Shown here piece by piece: positions 25,792-34,729 of a DNA stretch of 39,581 nucleotides. How positions within the stretch are numbered: position 1 is the stretch's first letter; the number at the start of each line of letters is the position of its first letter. The translations under genes and the position numbers were made by a program. This stretch comes from Balneolia bacterium (GTDB lineage: Bacteria; Bacteroidota; Rhodothermia; Balneolales; Cyclonatronaceae), in assembly GCA_003566635.1 (NCBI GenBank), contig PXCK01000156.1, forward strand, positions 1 to 39,581. The letters run 5' to 3'. A model generated the notes under the pieces. The model worked only from the letters and a program-made list of their open reading frames with translations. It ran no database searches and was not told the origin of the DNA.

Positions 25792-28497
25792 TTATCTTCG
25801 GCCGATTGGAGAATCTCGTCTATCTAAATTATTAAGTCCCGGTAACATTTGGAAAAGGCTCCTCATTTGGGAATCGTTCACGGATAAAGTAAAGAGAAAA
25901 AATTGGAAATCGCCAAAAGGATTCCACTCAAACGACATTCGCCAACAATGTAAATTGCGTGTGATATTAAATCGAGATGGTGTTAGCTCTTTTCTAATAA
26001 AGTCATATCCAATTGAAGTACCAATTTGCCAACCGGGGGTTAAGCTAAATTGAACATTATCGGCATTCAAGACGGCACTTTTCTGAGTATTATTGAAATC
26101 AATAAAACGCCATGAATAACTAAACCGTAAAGAAGCCGACCAGGGTATAGAAAGTGGTCGTCCGGGCTGACGGTTAAATTGTGGATCTACATTCCGGAAA
26201 ATACTTTGGTCAAAGGGGTCATAAAACCAGGGATAATATGCCGGACCGGGTTCAAAAGAGGGCATACCGCCTCTTCCCGGAGTAAGTTGTGTACTGGCAT
26301 TAACACTTATTGAGGTTAATCTCGGCAAGTAAGTTCCATTATCCCATCGGTACTCATTAATTGCTCTGCCCGTACTATCCTGATCATAAAAACTAAAAGT
26401 AGCATTAGCATTAATTCGAATATTTTGAAGAATATTCGATGACATACTTGTATTAAGATCACTCAGCTTAAACTGTTCGGCTGCAAAGTTATAGTTAATG
26501 TTTGCTCTCAAATCATCTATAATACGAATGATACGTTCGGACCGTTCTCCGGTTGTATCTCTGCGTACTTGTTTGGTTTCAAAAACATTCCCAATACTAA
26601 AACTAATAGCGCGTTGTTCTCCGGCAGAGGGGCCACCAAGTATGCCTCGCTCAAATATTGAATATTTAGTGGTATTTCCTAAAGTGTCAGCTTGAACCTC
26701 CCTGAAATATCCCCAAAAATCTGTTGTAAAATCAGGCTGGTAATTAAATGAAACAGAAGGACGCATGGTATGTCGGAAGCCTTCAAGAGAACCAAGGCGT
26801 GCGTTCGAAATACCATAAATAGTTGTTCCAAAATTTAAAGATGTATTAAAAGTTCTTGCAGCTGCTATACCGGGTTCAATCCTGTCGATTAATCGGTTTT
26901 CATCTTCATCTAACTCTTTTCGAACGGTTTCCGGGTACCAAACTTCGTTATACCTGGCATTCGTGGTTATGTTTAGAAAATCACTGGTTGAGAGCTGGGT
27001 TGTAATGTCAGCGCGGTGAGAAAAGCCTAATCTTATATGATCAATACTTCCGGTTGCTTCACGGTGCTTATCGGGATTGAACAATGCTTGCGTCCAGCTT
27101 ATATCTTCAATAGGGTTTCCTGTTTCAGGGTCGAGTGTAGGGCGATAATCAAACCTGCTTGAAAACTGACCACCGTACGTTAAGGCAAGTGTTTCGTACC
27201 AACTTTGATCAGCACCTCGTCTTGTACGCTCAAATGGATTAAACCGCCTGAAGCTGTAGTTTGCGTTGGGACCTTGTAACTGAACGGTATTGTTAGCAAA
27301 GTTTTGGCTTTGTTGCATCGACAAGCCAAATGTGTAAATTCCATCAGGTTGACGGTAGTTAAATGCAACTCTTGAACTTGTGGAAGTTTCCGATCTCTCG
27401 CTAATATCGTAAGAGTTTCGAAGAAAGTAATCACTAGTTCTCAGATTAATATTTGCCGTTCCGCTGGCATAGGGATTAAACGTTTGTTGGTGGTTAATCT
27501 CCAAACGACTGTTTACCAATCTGCTAAAATCCGGATCCGTTGGTTCGAGTCCTTGTTCCCGTGAGTATCCCAGTCTAATAGAGCCTCGGTATCTGTCTCG
27601 TAAGGCATAATTTAAATTCCCATCAGCGAAGTATGTTGCTGATGTAAATATGCTTGCCGCAATAGAACCGGTTAAATAATCATTAAAGTATTGAAACCAA
27701 CCCAGATTTTCTATTCCTAACCCTCTGCGTGCCTGATCCTGGAATGCCAACCTTGGTTCCAAAAGACCGGAACGGTTTCGTTGGATTCGAGATGGTACAT
27801 AACCGAAAGGAAATATTAGGGGGTAGGGAATATCCAGGATGTAAAGACGAGCATTTGTGAAAAAAAGCTCATCTTCATCAACTACCTTCATACGGTTGGC
27901 ACGAATATAATAGTGAGGATGATCTAATTCACATGTTGAAAACATGCCGTCTTCAATAAAAACCACGTGGGGTGCAGGGTTTTTAACAGCAGTACCCGTA
28001 ACATTACCTTGATCTAAAGTGACTTCTGCCACATCGAATTTTCCTCTTTCCGTAACATAATTGAACTGAATTCTACGGCTACGAACCTCATCATTATCAC
28101 GAATTAAGGTTGGCATAGATAAGGTATCAACCGGGGTAAAATAATCGCCTTTACGAGTAAGCCATCTGCGAAAAAGATCGGATTGATCTGTTTCATCTAT
28201 GGGTATACGAGTTGCCTCAGCTGTGGCGAGGTTTTGATCTAAATCAAGCCGAATTCTACCGGCAGTTAATTTTCCTGAGGGATGCTCGACCCTTGCATTT
28301 CCAAACAAAGATGCAATACGACCGCTTGACAGATCAATCAGCAAAGAATCGCGAGCTGAAAAATTAATAATTTCATCATTTGCCTGACCATAACCAGGTA
28401 TGAATTGAAAAAGTGTCAACAAAACAAAAAAAGCAGCAACAGTTCTAGGTAGAAATCTGTTCAAATAGCTTTTTTTGATTGAGTAATCAGACACCAT
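25792..28497 (-). CDS. lptD: LPS-assembly outer-membrane protein LptD (OstA)
   Basis: A 901-residue outer-membrane protein. The N-terminal hydrophobic segment (about 15-38, ending PGYGQ) is a signal peptide. An OstA/LptA-like jellyroll follows at about 45-190 (LIDLSSGRIASLFGNARVEH, LTAGRIRLDLD). The remainder is a large beta-barrel with alternating aromatic strands such as 'GSIRLGYSREQG', 'RLGFSHRADI' and 'SWRFIDF'. It is of the long, Bacteroidota-type LptD that inserts lipopolysaccharide into the outer leaflet together with LptE. It is 11 bases downstream of the ROK gene and 16 bases upstream of nth, within a five-gene run. The disulfide cysteines of proteobacterial LptD are not evident. Confidence 0.88.
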   Translation of the reverse strand: MVSDYSIKKSYLNRFLPRTVAAFFVLLTLFQFIPGYGQANDEIINFSARDSLLIDLSSGRIASLFGNARVEHPSGKLTAGRIRLDLDQNLATAEATRIPIDETDQSDLFRRWLTRKGDYFTPVDTLSMPTLIRDNDEVRSRRIQFNYVTERGKFDVAEVTLDQGNVTGTAVKNPAPHVVFIEDGMFSTCELDHPHYYIRANRMKVVDEDELFFTNARLYILDIPYPLIFPFGYVPSRIQRNRSGLLEPRLAFQDQARRGLGIENLGWFQYFNDYLTGSIAASIFTSATYFADGNLNYALRDRYRGSIRLGYSREQGLEPTDPDFSRLVNSRLEINHQQTFNPYASGTANINLRTSDYFLRNSYDISERSETSTSSRVAFNYRQPDGIYTFGLSMQQSQNFANNTVQLQGPNANYSFRRFNPFERTRRGADQSWYETLALTYGGQFSSRFDYRPTLDPETGNPIEDISWTQALFNPDKHREATGSIDHIRLGFSHRADITTQLSTSDFLNITTNARYNEVWYPETVRKELDEDENRLIDRIEPGIAAARTFNTSLNFGTTIYGISNARLGSLEGFRHTMRPSVSFNYQPDFTTDFWGYFREVQADTLGNTTKYSIFERGILGGPSAGEQRAISFSIGNVFETKQVRRDTTGERSERIIRIIDDLRANINYNFAAEQFKLSDLNTSMSSNILQNIRINANATFSFYDQDSTGRAINEYRWDNGTYLPRLTSISVNASTQLTPGRGGMPSFEPGPAYYPWFYDPFDQSIFRNVDPQFNRQPGRPLSIPWSASLRFSYSWRFIDFNNTQKSAVLNADNVQFSLTPGWQIGTSIGYDFIRKELTPSRFNITRNLHCWRMSFEWNPFGDFQFFLFTLSVNDSQMRSLFQMLPGLNNLDRRDSPIGRR

Positions 28498-28508
28498 TTA
28501 AACAATTA

Positions 28509-29456
28509 TCAGAAATTATCCAGCGCCAGAGATGCAGCCCCAAGCACGGCCGCTTCGTTACCAAGAGACTCTACAATTATTTCAAAATCTGTTTTAAATG
28601 GAGGCATTAATTGTTGCATGGCTGTTTCATAGGCAGCATCAAGAATCCATTTTCCGGCTTTAGAAACACCACCACTTACTATAATTTTTCGAATGTCGAG
28701 TATGTGAATGTAGTTAACCAGCGCAAAACCAAGTTGTTTCCCTGCATCATGTAAAATTTCTATTGCCAAGGTATTTCCTTTTTCTGCAGCATTAGTTAAA
28801 TGTAGAGGTTCAAGGGTCTCAAATTTACCCGTGAACGCTTTAAAAAGCTCATTATCAGGATAGTTTAAAATGTTTTCAACAGCTATGGAGCTAAGAAAGC
28901 GTTGACCTAAATAGCCTTCAATTGCACCTGTTACACTACTATTACAGCGACGTCCATTATAATCTATGGTTACATGGCCCAGCTCTCCTGCAGCACCTGT
29001 AACACCTCTAAAAATTTGATTTTGGTAAATTATTCCACCACCCACTCCTGTACCTAATGTTATCATAATAAAATTATCATGAATTTTACCAGAGCCAAAA
29101 CGGGCAGAACCAAGTGCCATAAGGTTAGCATCATTTTCAAGTAGTACAGGAAGTCCGGTTCTTTTAGTGAGTTCATCAGCCAGTGGTACAACATCCCAGC
29201 CCGGTAAGTTTGGGGGATTATGAACCGTTTTTCTATCGTAGCTAATCATACCCGGAGCTCCTATGCCAACACCGCAAATATCGTTATCTGAATGGTATTG
29301 TAACTCTTTTATGGCTTTAGTTAATGTCGTTAGGGTAGATTCCAAACCATTTTGAGCATTGGTTGGAGAAGAATTATTGGCTATGATGCCGTCAGTTTTA
29401 TGAACGAGACCCGATTTAATATTGGTGCCTCCAAGGTCAAGACCTATAGCGTACAT
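28509..29456 (-). CDS. ROK-family sugar kinase (glucokinase-like) with altered zinc motif
   Basis: A 315-residue cytoplasmic ATP-dependent kinase. It starts with the phosphate-1 motif GLDLGGTNIKSG. Catalytic Asp109 lies in LLENDAN, and ITLGTGVGGGI gives the phosphate-2 loop. His161 after GELG fits the ROK zinc ligand, but the CxCGxxGCxE signature reads CNSSVTGAIE (171-180): the second cysteine is Ser173 and the third Ala178, so the structural zinc site is broken. Glucose is the default substrate for the family; N-acetylmannosamine or another sugar remains possible. It is 11 bases after ftsB and 11 bases before lptD. Confidence 0.87.
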   Translation of the reverse strand: MYAIGLDLGGTNIKSGLVHKTDGIIANNSSPTNAQNGLESTLTTLTKAIKELQYHSDNDICGVGIGAPGMISYDRKTVHNPPNLPGWDVVPLADELTKRTGLPVLLENDANLMALGSARFGSGKIHDNFIMITLGTGVGGGIIYQNQIFRGVTGAAGELGHVTIDYNGRRCNSSVTGAIEGYLGQRFLSSIAVENILNYPDNELFKAFTGKFETLEPLHLTNAAEKGNTLAIEILHDAGKQLGFALVNYIHILDIRKIIVSGGVSKAGKWILDAAYETAMQQLMPPFKTDFEIIVESLGNEAAVLGAASLALDNF

Positions 29457-29467
29457 AAGGAATTAAG

Positions 29468-29773
29468 TTATTCTTTTTCTATTACTTGATAAATGGTTTC
29501 ACCATCTTTTCTCATCCCGTATTCTTCCCTGGCTATTCGTTCTAAGTAAGCAGGGTCGTTTTGTAAAGCTTCTATTTTAGCTTCCAAAGTTTTGGTTTCT
29601 TCTTTAAGCAATTCAATCTTTTGCTCAAGGTCAGATTTTTCAGAATATAGAGAATAGCGAGTGTATAAGCTGTAATTGTCAAGGAATCCAAACCAAACCA
29701 CAAGGAATAAAACCAATATGGTAATTAAAAACTTCTTGTTCCATTTTAAAGGGTTAAGTAACTCTTTATTCAT
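29468..29773 (-). CDS. Septum formation initiator, FtsB/DivIC family
   Basis: A 101-residue bitopic membrane protein: short cytoplasmic N-terminus, one transmembrane helix (about 14-31, FLITILVLFLVVWFGF), then a heptad-rich coiled coil (SEKSDLEQKIELLKEETKT onward) and the closing motif YLERIAREEYGMRKDGE that marks the FtsB/DivIC family. It would bridge FtsL/FtsQ in the divisome. It is the promoter-proximal gene of a five-gene minus-strand run (ftsB, ROK, lptD, nth, MEMO-like). Confidence 0.87.
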   Translation of the reverse strand: MNKELLNPLKWNKKFLITILVLFLVVWFGFLDNYSLYTRYSLYSEKSDLEQKIELLKEETKTLEAKIEALQNDPAYLERIAREEYGMRKDGETIYQVIEKE

Positions 29774-29861
29774 TCATCTAAGATTTAAATAGCTAACCAG
29801 TAATAAAACCGACACTTTGGTGTTTAATTACAGGTATTAATATATTACAATATTAGCCCAA

Positions 29862-31853
29862 ATGTTAATTCATTTTCCAAAAATGCCGAATCGAAACAGA
29901 TTAATTTTATTCTTACTTGTTTTTTGTGCTTTATTCATTAAAACGAGTACAGAAAATGTTTGGGCAAGTGACCTTGCCCGGGCAGATACCTCACAAGTAG
30001 AATACATCAAATTTTACTTCAATATGCCTGCCGATCGTTCGTTTGCCGATGATGGCGTGGAAATAAATGATTCGTGGGATTTGGTTTCAACACTTACTGA
30101 TCTTATAGATCAAGCAAAATATAGTGTTGATTTAGCAATCTATGACCTTGAAAATCATTTGGTTGGTGAAGCATTGGTTCGTGCCGCAGAAAGGGGAGTA
30201 CGTGTAAGAGTTGTAACCGACTTGTATAATCGCTTCGACAATAGACGGTTTGACGAACCTATGTGGGAAATGCTTAGGGAAGGTGGTATTATTTCTATGG
30301 ATGACAGTGGGACTGTTTTTTGGCCTGATGGAACTGTAGAAACACACCGCTTACCTAATGCAGGTGCGCATATGCATCATAAGTTTGCAGTGATTGATAT
30401 GCTAAGCGATGATGTTGAAGATTATTATGTGTGGTCCGGGTCAATGAATTTAACTTATACAGGGCCCTTCAATACAAATCTGACGATTGTTATCAAAGAT
30501 AGTTGTATTGCTGAAGCTTATCACGAAGAGTTTGAGTTTATGTGGGGGAGTGATACAGAAATACCGAATCCACAGAATGCGCGTTTCCACCGCGATAAAC
30601 CTAACGTATCCAGAAATTTATTTTATATAAATGATAAAAAGGTAGAGTTGTATTTCTCCCCAATGGATAGGAATAATACCAAACCAAGTATATCAGACAG
30701 AATTGTTGAGCTTATTGAAACCGAGGTAGATCATGATATCGCATTTATAGCTTTTGCAATTACGCCTGGTATTCCTATTAGTCAGGCTATTTGGTCTGTT
30801 ACAGCAGATCCCGATATATTGTTGAATGGTGTTATAGACAGGTCGTTTTACGGTCGATATAGAAATCAGGGAGATATTTGGGCAAGTCCGGAGGCTATGA
30901 TACTCGGAAGGAGTATAAAACCTGCAAGAGAGCTAAGGAAACTTCACCATAAAACGATTATTCTTGATGCACTTAATAAAAACCCCGATGATACAGCAAT
31001 AGTAATAACCGGTTCTTACAATTTCTCTGCTGCAGCGGAGCAAGTAAATGATGAAAATATTTTGATTATTCACAGTAACAGAGTTGCAAATAAGTTTATT
31101 CAGGATTTTAAGGGGATTAAAGCGCGTGCAAGAGGAGATATGGAAGTCCCCATGCCACCCTTAAATTACAATGAGTGGCATCCTGTAAGCTCCGTACAAG
31201 ATGGGCAAATTATAGATGTTGAAATTAGCCCCGGTTTGAGACTTCCGGTTAGCTTGTTGGGTGTAAATGCACCACGCTTATTTGCAGGTCAGGACACGGC
31301 GTTTTACTATGCCGGTACAAGTAGAGCCTTTTTGAAAGAACGACTTAAAGGAGCAAAAGTTCGGGTGCAAGGTGCCGATGGAAAACAGCCGGTATCAAGG
31401 TTTGGTCGTTATTATGCATATGTAACTGCTAAAGATTCTTTGGGTACTATTTTTTCTGTCAACTCTTTAATGCTGGAACACGGAATGGCAGATTATTCAC
31501 GATTTTATGCACAGCACCCCGACTCCGTCGCACTGTATCAATCATTGGTTGAAAATGCTAAAGCGCTTGGGTTAAATCTTTGGGAAAATCCGGATATGGT
31601 GGGAGAAAGGATTCCCAGAAAATTAGAAATTGAGGAAGAACCTCAACCCGATTTTCCAATCAATATTAATACTGCAACAGCCGAAGAATTAACAGCCTTA
31701 CCAAATATTGGACCCGCAAGAGCAGAAGCTATTGTTCAATTTAGAATTGAAAACGGGCCTTACAGAACAGTTGATGATTTACAAAAAATTAGAGGAATTG
31801 GTCCAAGAATAGCAGAAACTCTTGCTCCTTTAATAAAATTAACAGATGAATAG
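29862..31853 (+). CDS. Secreted phospholipase D-like / SNase-like / helix-hairpin-helix fusion
   Basis: A 663-residue protein with an N-terminal signal peptide; an in-frame ATG at 29883 (MPNRNRLIL) gives a more canonical one. Two HKD motifs define a PLD-type phosphodiesterase: His172-x-Lys174-x4-Asp179 (HHKFAVID) and His362-x-Lys364-x4-Asp369 (HHKTIILD), each followed by a GS-N pattern (SGSMN, TGSYN). Residues about 430-580 resemble a thermonuclease (SNase) barrel, but the catalytic pattern is degraded (VSLLGVNAPR; only FGR is kept). The end (about 598-660) carries a ComEA-like double helix-hairpin-helix for DNA binding. It looks like a periplasmic or extracellular nuclease. It is divergent from ftsB. 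Confidence 0.88.
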   Translation: MLIHFPKMPNRNRLILFLLVFCALFIKTSTENVWASDLARADTSQVEYIKFYFNMPADRSFADDGVEINDSWDLVSTLTDLIDQAKYSVDLAIYDLENHLVGEALVRAAERGVRVRVVTDLYNRFDNRRFDEPMWEMLREGGIISMDDSGTVFWPDGTVETHRLPNAGAHMHHKFAVIDMLSDDVEDYYVWSGSMNLTYTGPFNTNLTIVIKDSCIAEAYHEEFEFMWGSDTEIPNPQNARFHRDKPNVSRNLFYINDKKVELYFSPMDRNNTKPSISDRIVELIETEVDHDIAFIAFAITPGIPISQAIWSVTADPDILLNGVIDRSFYGRYRNQGDIWASPEAMILGRSIKPARELRKLHHKTIILDALNKNPDDTAIVITGSYNFSAAAEQVNDENILIIHSNRVANKFIQDFKGIKARARGDMEVPMPPLNYNEWHPVSSVQDGQIIDVEISPGLRLPVSLLGVNAPRLFAGQDTAFYYAGTSRAFLKERLKGAKVRVQGADGKQPVSRFGRYYAYVTAKDSLGTIFSVNSLMLEHGMADYSRFYAQHPDSVALYQSLVENAKALGLNLWENPDMVGERIPRKLEIEEEPQPDFPININTATAEELTALPNIGPARAEAIVQFRIENGPYRTVDDLQKIRGIGPRIAETLAPLIKLTDE

Positions 31854-32033
31854 GGGCTAAACATACAAACTAAATTGCTTCATATTTGATTCACCGCAAG
31901 ATATGCTTTGATTAAAAGGTTAGCCTTAAGTTTAACAAAGGTTTCAAGTCTGCAAAAAATCAAAAAAAGTCGATTTTCCAATTTATTATGCCTATGTTCT
32001 GATCGTTAACAAACGACAATCAAATAATTATTT

Positions 32034-32534
32034 ATGTTCAATTTCAAAAAAATAACTGCATTCGTTGCATTCTTTCTTTTCACCTCTACAGCCATTTTTG
32101 CTCAAGGCATACCCCAGCCACAACAGCAAGCGCCAGACATTGGTGAAGTTTCAGATTCTGAATTACAACTGGTTATAGATCTATTCAGTGAGATTCAGCC
32201 TATTCAGGAAGCTACACAGATGAAGATGATTGAAAAGGTAGAAGATGAAGGAATGGAAGTACAGCGTTTTACTCAAATAATGTCTGCATTACAACAAGGT
32301 ATGGATGCAGATGCTGTTGAAGCTTCTGAAGACGAAATGAAGAAGTTTGAGGAAATAAACGAAGTTATTTCTAAAATGCAGGAAGAAGCCGACGATGCTA
32401 TTGTTAAAATAATCGAAGATAGTGATATGGGATTAGACAGATTCCAAAATGTTACTATGGCTATTCAAACTGATCCAGAAATTCAGGCTCGTTATATTGA
32501 GTTACTGGAAGCTTCTGAAGAGAATCAAGGTTAG
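32034..32534 (+). CDS. DUF4168-family exported protein
   Basis: A 166-residue protein with a signal peptide (MFNFKKITAFVAFFLFTSTA, cut near FAQG). The mature part is helical and acidic, with two similar halves (VSDSELQLVIDLFSEIQPI..., then MDADAVEASEDEMKKFEEIN...), each ending in a '..RFxxIMxAxQ' or '..RFQNVTMAIQTDPEI' pattern, which fits DUF4168. Function is unknown; such proteins are found in periplasm or envelope of Bacteroidota and cyanobacteria. A 180-base leader precedes it with no gene, and a strong terminator follows. Confidence 0.75.
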   Translation: MFNFKKITAFVAFFLFTSTAIFAQGIPQPQQQAPDIGEVSDSELQLVIDLFSEIQPIQEATQMKMIEKVEDEGMEVQRFTQIMSALQQGMDADAVEASEDEMKKFEEINEVISKMQEEADDAIVKIIEDSDMGLDRFQNVTMAIQTDPEIQARYIELLEASEENQG

Positions 32535-32556
32535 ATTTTAAGAACTCTTGTTTTAT

Positions 32557-32585
32557 AAAAAAACCCGACATGTTCGGGTTTTTTT
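32557..32585. terminator. Bidirectional terminator between the DUF4168 gene and the glycosylase gene
   Basis: Arms AAAAAAACCCGA and TCGGGTTTTTTT pair perfectly around the loop catgt. It terminates the DUF4168 gene; in the other direction it also includes the last two bases of the glycosylase stop codon (minus strand), so it can serve both. Confidence 0.88.
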
Positions 32586-33174
32586 ATGTCAATAATGAGG
32601 GATTTATGGTAAAACGCCACGGTAAGTTTTTATCTTCGCCGGCATAATCAATACCAATTCTGGGTGAAGTCTCAATTTGATTAATTTCAAAATTTTTGTC
32701 TGTGAATTCGAACCAAAACGGTGAATTACCATCAAGTGAAAGTGCATTCAAATCCTTTGAAATTCCTAAAGCCTGTGTAACTTTTCCGGGTCCGTTTAGT
32801 AAATTTTTAGTGAGTTTTGAAGCGTTTCGTCTCTTAAGTATTTCCTGAATACCATCAATAGGGTGTATGGCTCGAATCAATACAGCATCGGCGTTTCCTT
32901 TTTTATTGGTAACGACATTAAACAGGTGATGAATACCGTAGCACAAATAAATGTAGGCTATACCTCCGGGTTCGTACATAACCTTTGTTCTGTCAGTAAA
33001 GCGTCCAAGGTGCGCATGGCAGGCTTGGTCTCCTTCACCGGCATAAGCTTCCGTTTCTGTTATTATACCGGATGTAACTATATTACCAACAGAACTTACA
33101 AACTTAAGGCCAATCAAATCTCTGGCTATCTTTGTAACGGGTTCCCTACGAAAAAAATCAATTGGAACAATCAT
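32584..33174 (-). CDS. DNA-3-methyladenine glycosylase (AAG/MPG family)
   Basis: A 196-residue base-excision repair enzyme that removes alkylated purines. The family signatures are present: RDLIGLKFV, ITETEAYAGEGDQACHAHLG (catalytic region, Glu in TETEAY at 39-44), 'RTKVMYEPGGIAYIYLCYG' with aromatic flipping residues, and 'LLNGPGKVTQALGI'. Length is normal. It is a single gene, divergent from the GNAT gene with 23 bases between the starts, so promoters overlap. Confidence 0.93.
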   Translation of the reverse strand: MIVPIDFFRREPVTKIARDLIGLKFVSSVGNIVTSGIITETEAYAGEGDQACHAHLGRFTDRTKVMYEPGGIAYIYLCYGIHHLFNVVTNKKGNADAVLIRAIHPIDGIQEILKRRNASKLTKNLLNGPGKVTQALGISKDLNALSLDGNSPFWFEFTDKNFEINQIETSPRIGIDYAGEDKNLPWRFTINPSLLT

Positions 33175-33197
33175 TATAAAAAAAGTATTAATTAACT

Positions 33198-33644
33198 ATG
33201 TTTGAATTTAATTTTTTGATGCCACAAGATCGTGTAACCGGTTCACAAATACGTGAAGTGGTTGACTTTCTATATACTCATCTTGAACAATATGGCGATA
33301 AAAAAGAAGATATACTAAAATGTATACATTATGCGCTTAGTGAAGAACCGGGCTTTGGTGGCTTCGTACTTACAGCTAAAGATAAAAGTAATCAAGAAAT
33401 TGTAGGAGCTGTAATTATAAACGAGACAGGAATGGAAGGCTATATTCCGGAGAATATTCTTGTGTACATTGCCGTTCACGGTGGCTATCGTGGTAAAGGA
33501 TTGGGCAAATCGCTCATGGAAAATGTTATCGAAAAGGCTAATGGAGGAATTGCACTCCACGTTGAACCGGATAACCCGGCACGCAGACTATACGAAAGAA
33601 TTGGCTTTACGAATAAATACCTTGAAATGCGGTACCAAAAATAG
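33198..33644 (+). CDS. GNAT-family N-acetyltransferase
   Basis: A 148-residue acetyl-CoA-dependent acyltransferase. The CoA-binding motif A is HGGYRGKGLGKSLMENV (Arg98 to Gly103), and 'HVEPDNPARRLYERIGF' is the motif B region. The substrate is unknown. It heads a tight five-gene plus-strand run: two bases to the racemase-like gene, then M23, M20 and Alr. In that context an amino acid, a D-amino acid or a muropeptide amine is the plausible acceptor, with the downstream M20 hydrolase as an opposing deacylase. That assignment is inference. Confidence 0.85.
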   Translation: MFEFNFLMPQDRVTGSQIREVVDFLYTHLEQYGDKKEDILKCIHYALSEEPGFGGFVLTAKDKSNQEIVGAVIINETGMEGYIPENILVYIAVHGGYRGKGLGKSLMENVIEKANGGIALHVEPDNPARRLYERIGFTNKYLEMRYQK

Positions 33645-33646
33645 AC

Positions 33647-34720
33647 ATGGCTTATTTAAAGTTTTACAAAGATCGATTAAAGCATAATTACGACTTTCTT
33701 CAATCACTATTTGATCCCAAAGGCATTGAATGGGGGGTTGTTACTAAACTTTTTTGTGGCAATAAAGAAATTTTGCGTGAGGTTATAAATCTTGGAGTTA
33801 AAGAAGTACATGATTCCAGGATAAGTAATTTAAAAACGGCAAAAGAAATCAACCCTGATGTTCAAACCGTTTATATAAAACCACCGCCCAAAAAAATTAT
33901 CAGCGAAATTATTAAATATGCTGATGTTAGTTTCGATACGGATATTAGCACAATCAAGCTACTTAGTGAAGAGGCTGTTCGTCAGAATAAAACCCACAAA
34001 ATTATTATAATGATTGAAATGGGAGACTTACGGGAAGGTGTTTTAAGAGATGATTTAATTGATTTTTATGAGCAAATTATCAACCTGCCTAACATTAGCA
34101 TTTCCGGATTAGGTACCAATCTAAATTGTTTACACGGTGTGATGCCAAGTTCAGATAAACTCATTCAACTGGCACTTTACAAACAGATTATTGAGTTAAA
34201 GTTCAACTGTGAGATTCCATACGTTACCGGTGGTACTACAGTAACCATTCCACTTATTTTACGCGATGATCTACCAAAAGGTATTAACCATTTTAGAGTG
34301 GGCGAAGCACTATATTTTGGTAAAGACTTGTTTTCCGATGGTACTATAGATGGTATGTATGATTCTGTAATGGAGCTTTATACTCAAATAATTGAATTGA
34401 ATGAAAAACCGGTGGTGCCATCAGGGGAGTTGGGAGTTAACCCCTATGGAGAAAAAGCAGAAATTGACGAATCTCAGTATGGAAAAACCAGCCATAGAGC
34501 TATTTTAGATATAGGCTCCCTTGATATAGACCCTAAATATTTAATTATACCTGATGATGAAGATATCTCAATCATCGATGCCAGTTCTGATATGCTGGTA
34601 ATTGACGTAGGTAATAATAAAAAAGGATATCAAGTGGGAGATATGATAACTTTCAAACTGAAGTATATGGGTGCATTAGGGCTCATGAATTCAAATTATA
34701 TCGACAAGTATATTGAATAG
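33647..34720 (+). CDS. Alanine/ornithine racemase-like PLP-dependent enzyme
   Basis: A 357-residue PLP enzyme of fold type III. The Schiff-base lysine is Lys34 in GVVTKLFCGN, followed by 'VKEVHDSRISNLKTAKEINP', 'MIEMGDLREGVL' and 'VTGGTTVTIPLI' with 'RVGEALYFGK'. These are features of the alanine/ornithine racemase family (Orr and relatives) rather than classical Alr. Compared with the second racemase in the operon (Lys36 in VIKGNAYGHG) it lacks the C-terminal Alr beta-domain signatures. It may racemise a different amino acid such as ornithine, lysine or serine; the substrate cannot be told from sequence. Confidence 0.85.
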   Translation: MAYLKFYKDRLKHNYDFLQSLFDPKGIEWGVVTKLFCGNKEILREVINLGVKEVHDSRISNLKTAKEINPDVQTVYIKPPPKKIISEIIKYADVSFDTDISTIKLLSEEAVRQNKTHKIIIMIEMGDLREGVLRDDLIDFYEQIINLPNISISGLGTNLNCLHGVMPSSDKLIQLALYKQIIELKFNCEIPYVTGGTTVTIPLILRDDLPKGINHFRVGEALYFGKDLFSDGTIDGMYDSVMELYTQIIELNEKPVVPSGELGVNPYGEKAEIDESQYGKTSHRAILDIGSLDIDPKYLIIPDDEDISIIDASSDMLVIDVGNNKKGYQVGDMITFKLKYMGALGLMNSNYIDKYIE

Positions 34721-34729
34721 CTCTACTAT

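Noticed and set aside
33175-33197. Long regulatory region between the glycosylase and GNAT starts
   Set aside because: Only 23 bases separate the two start codons; there is no room for more than overlapping promoters, and no motif stands out.
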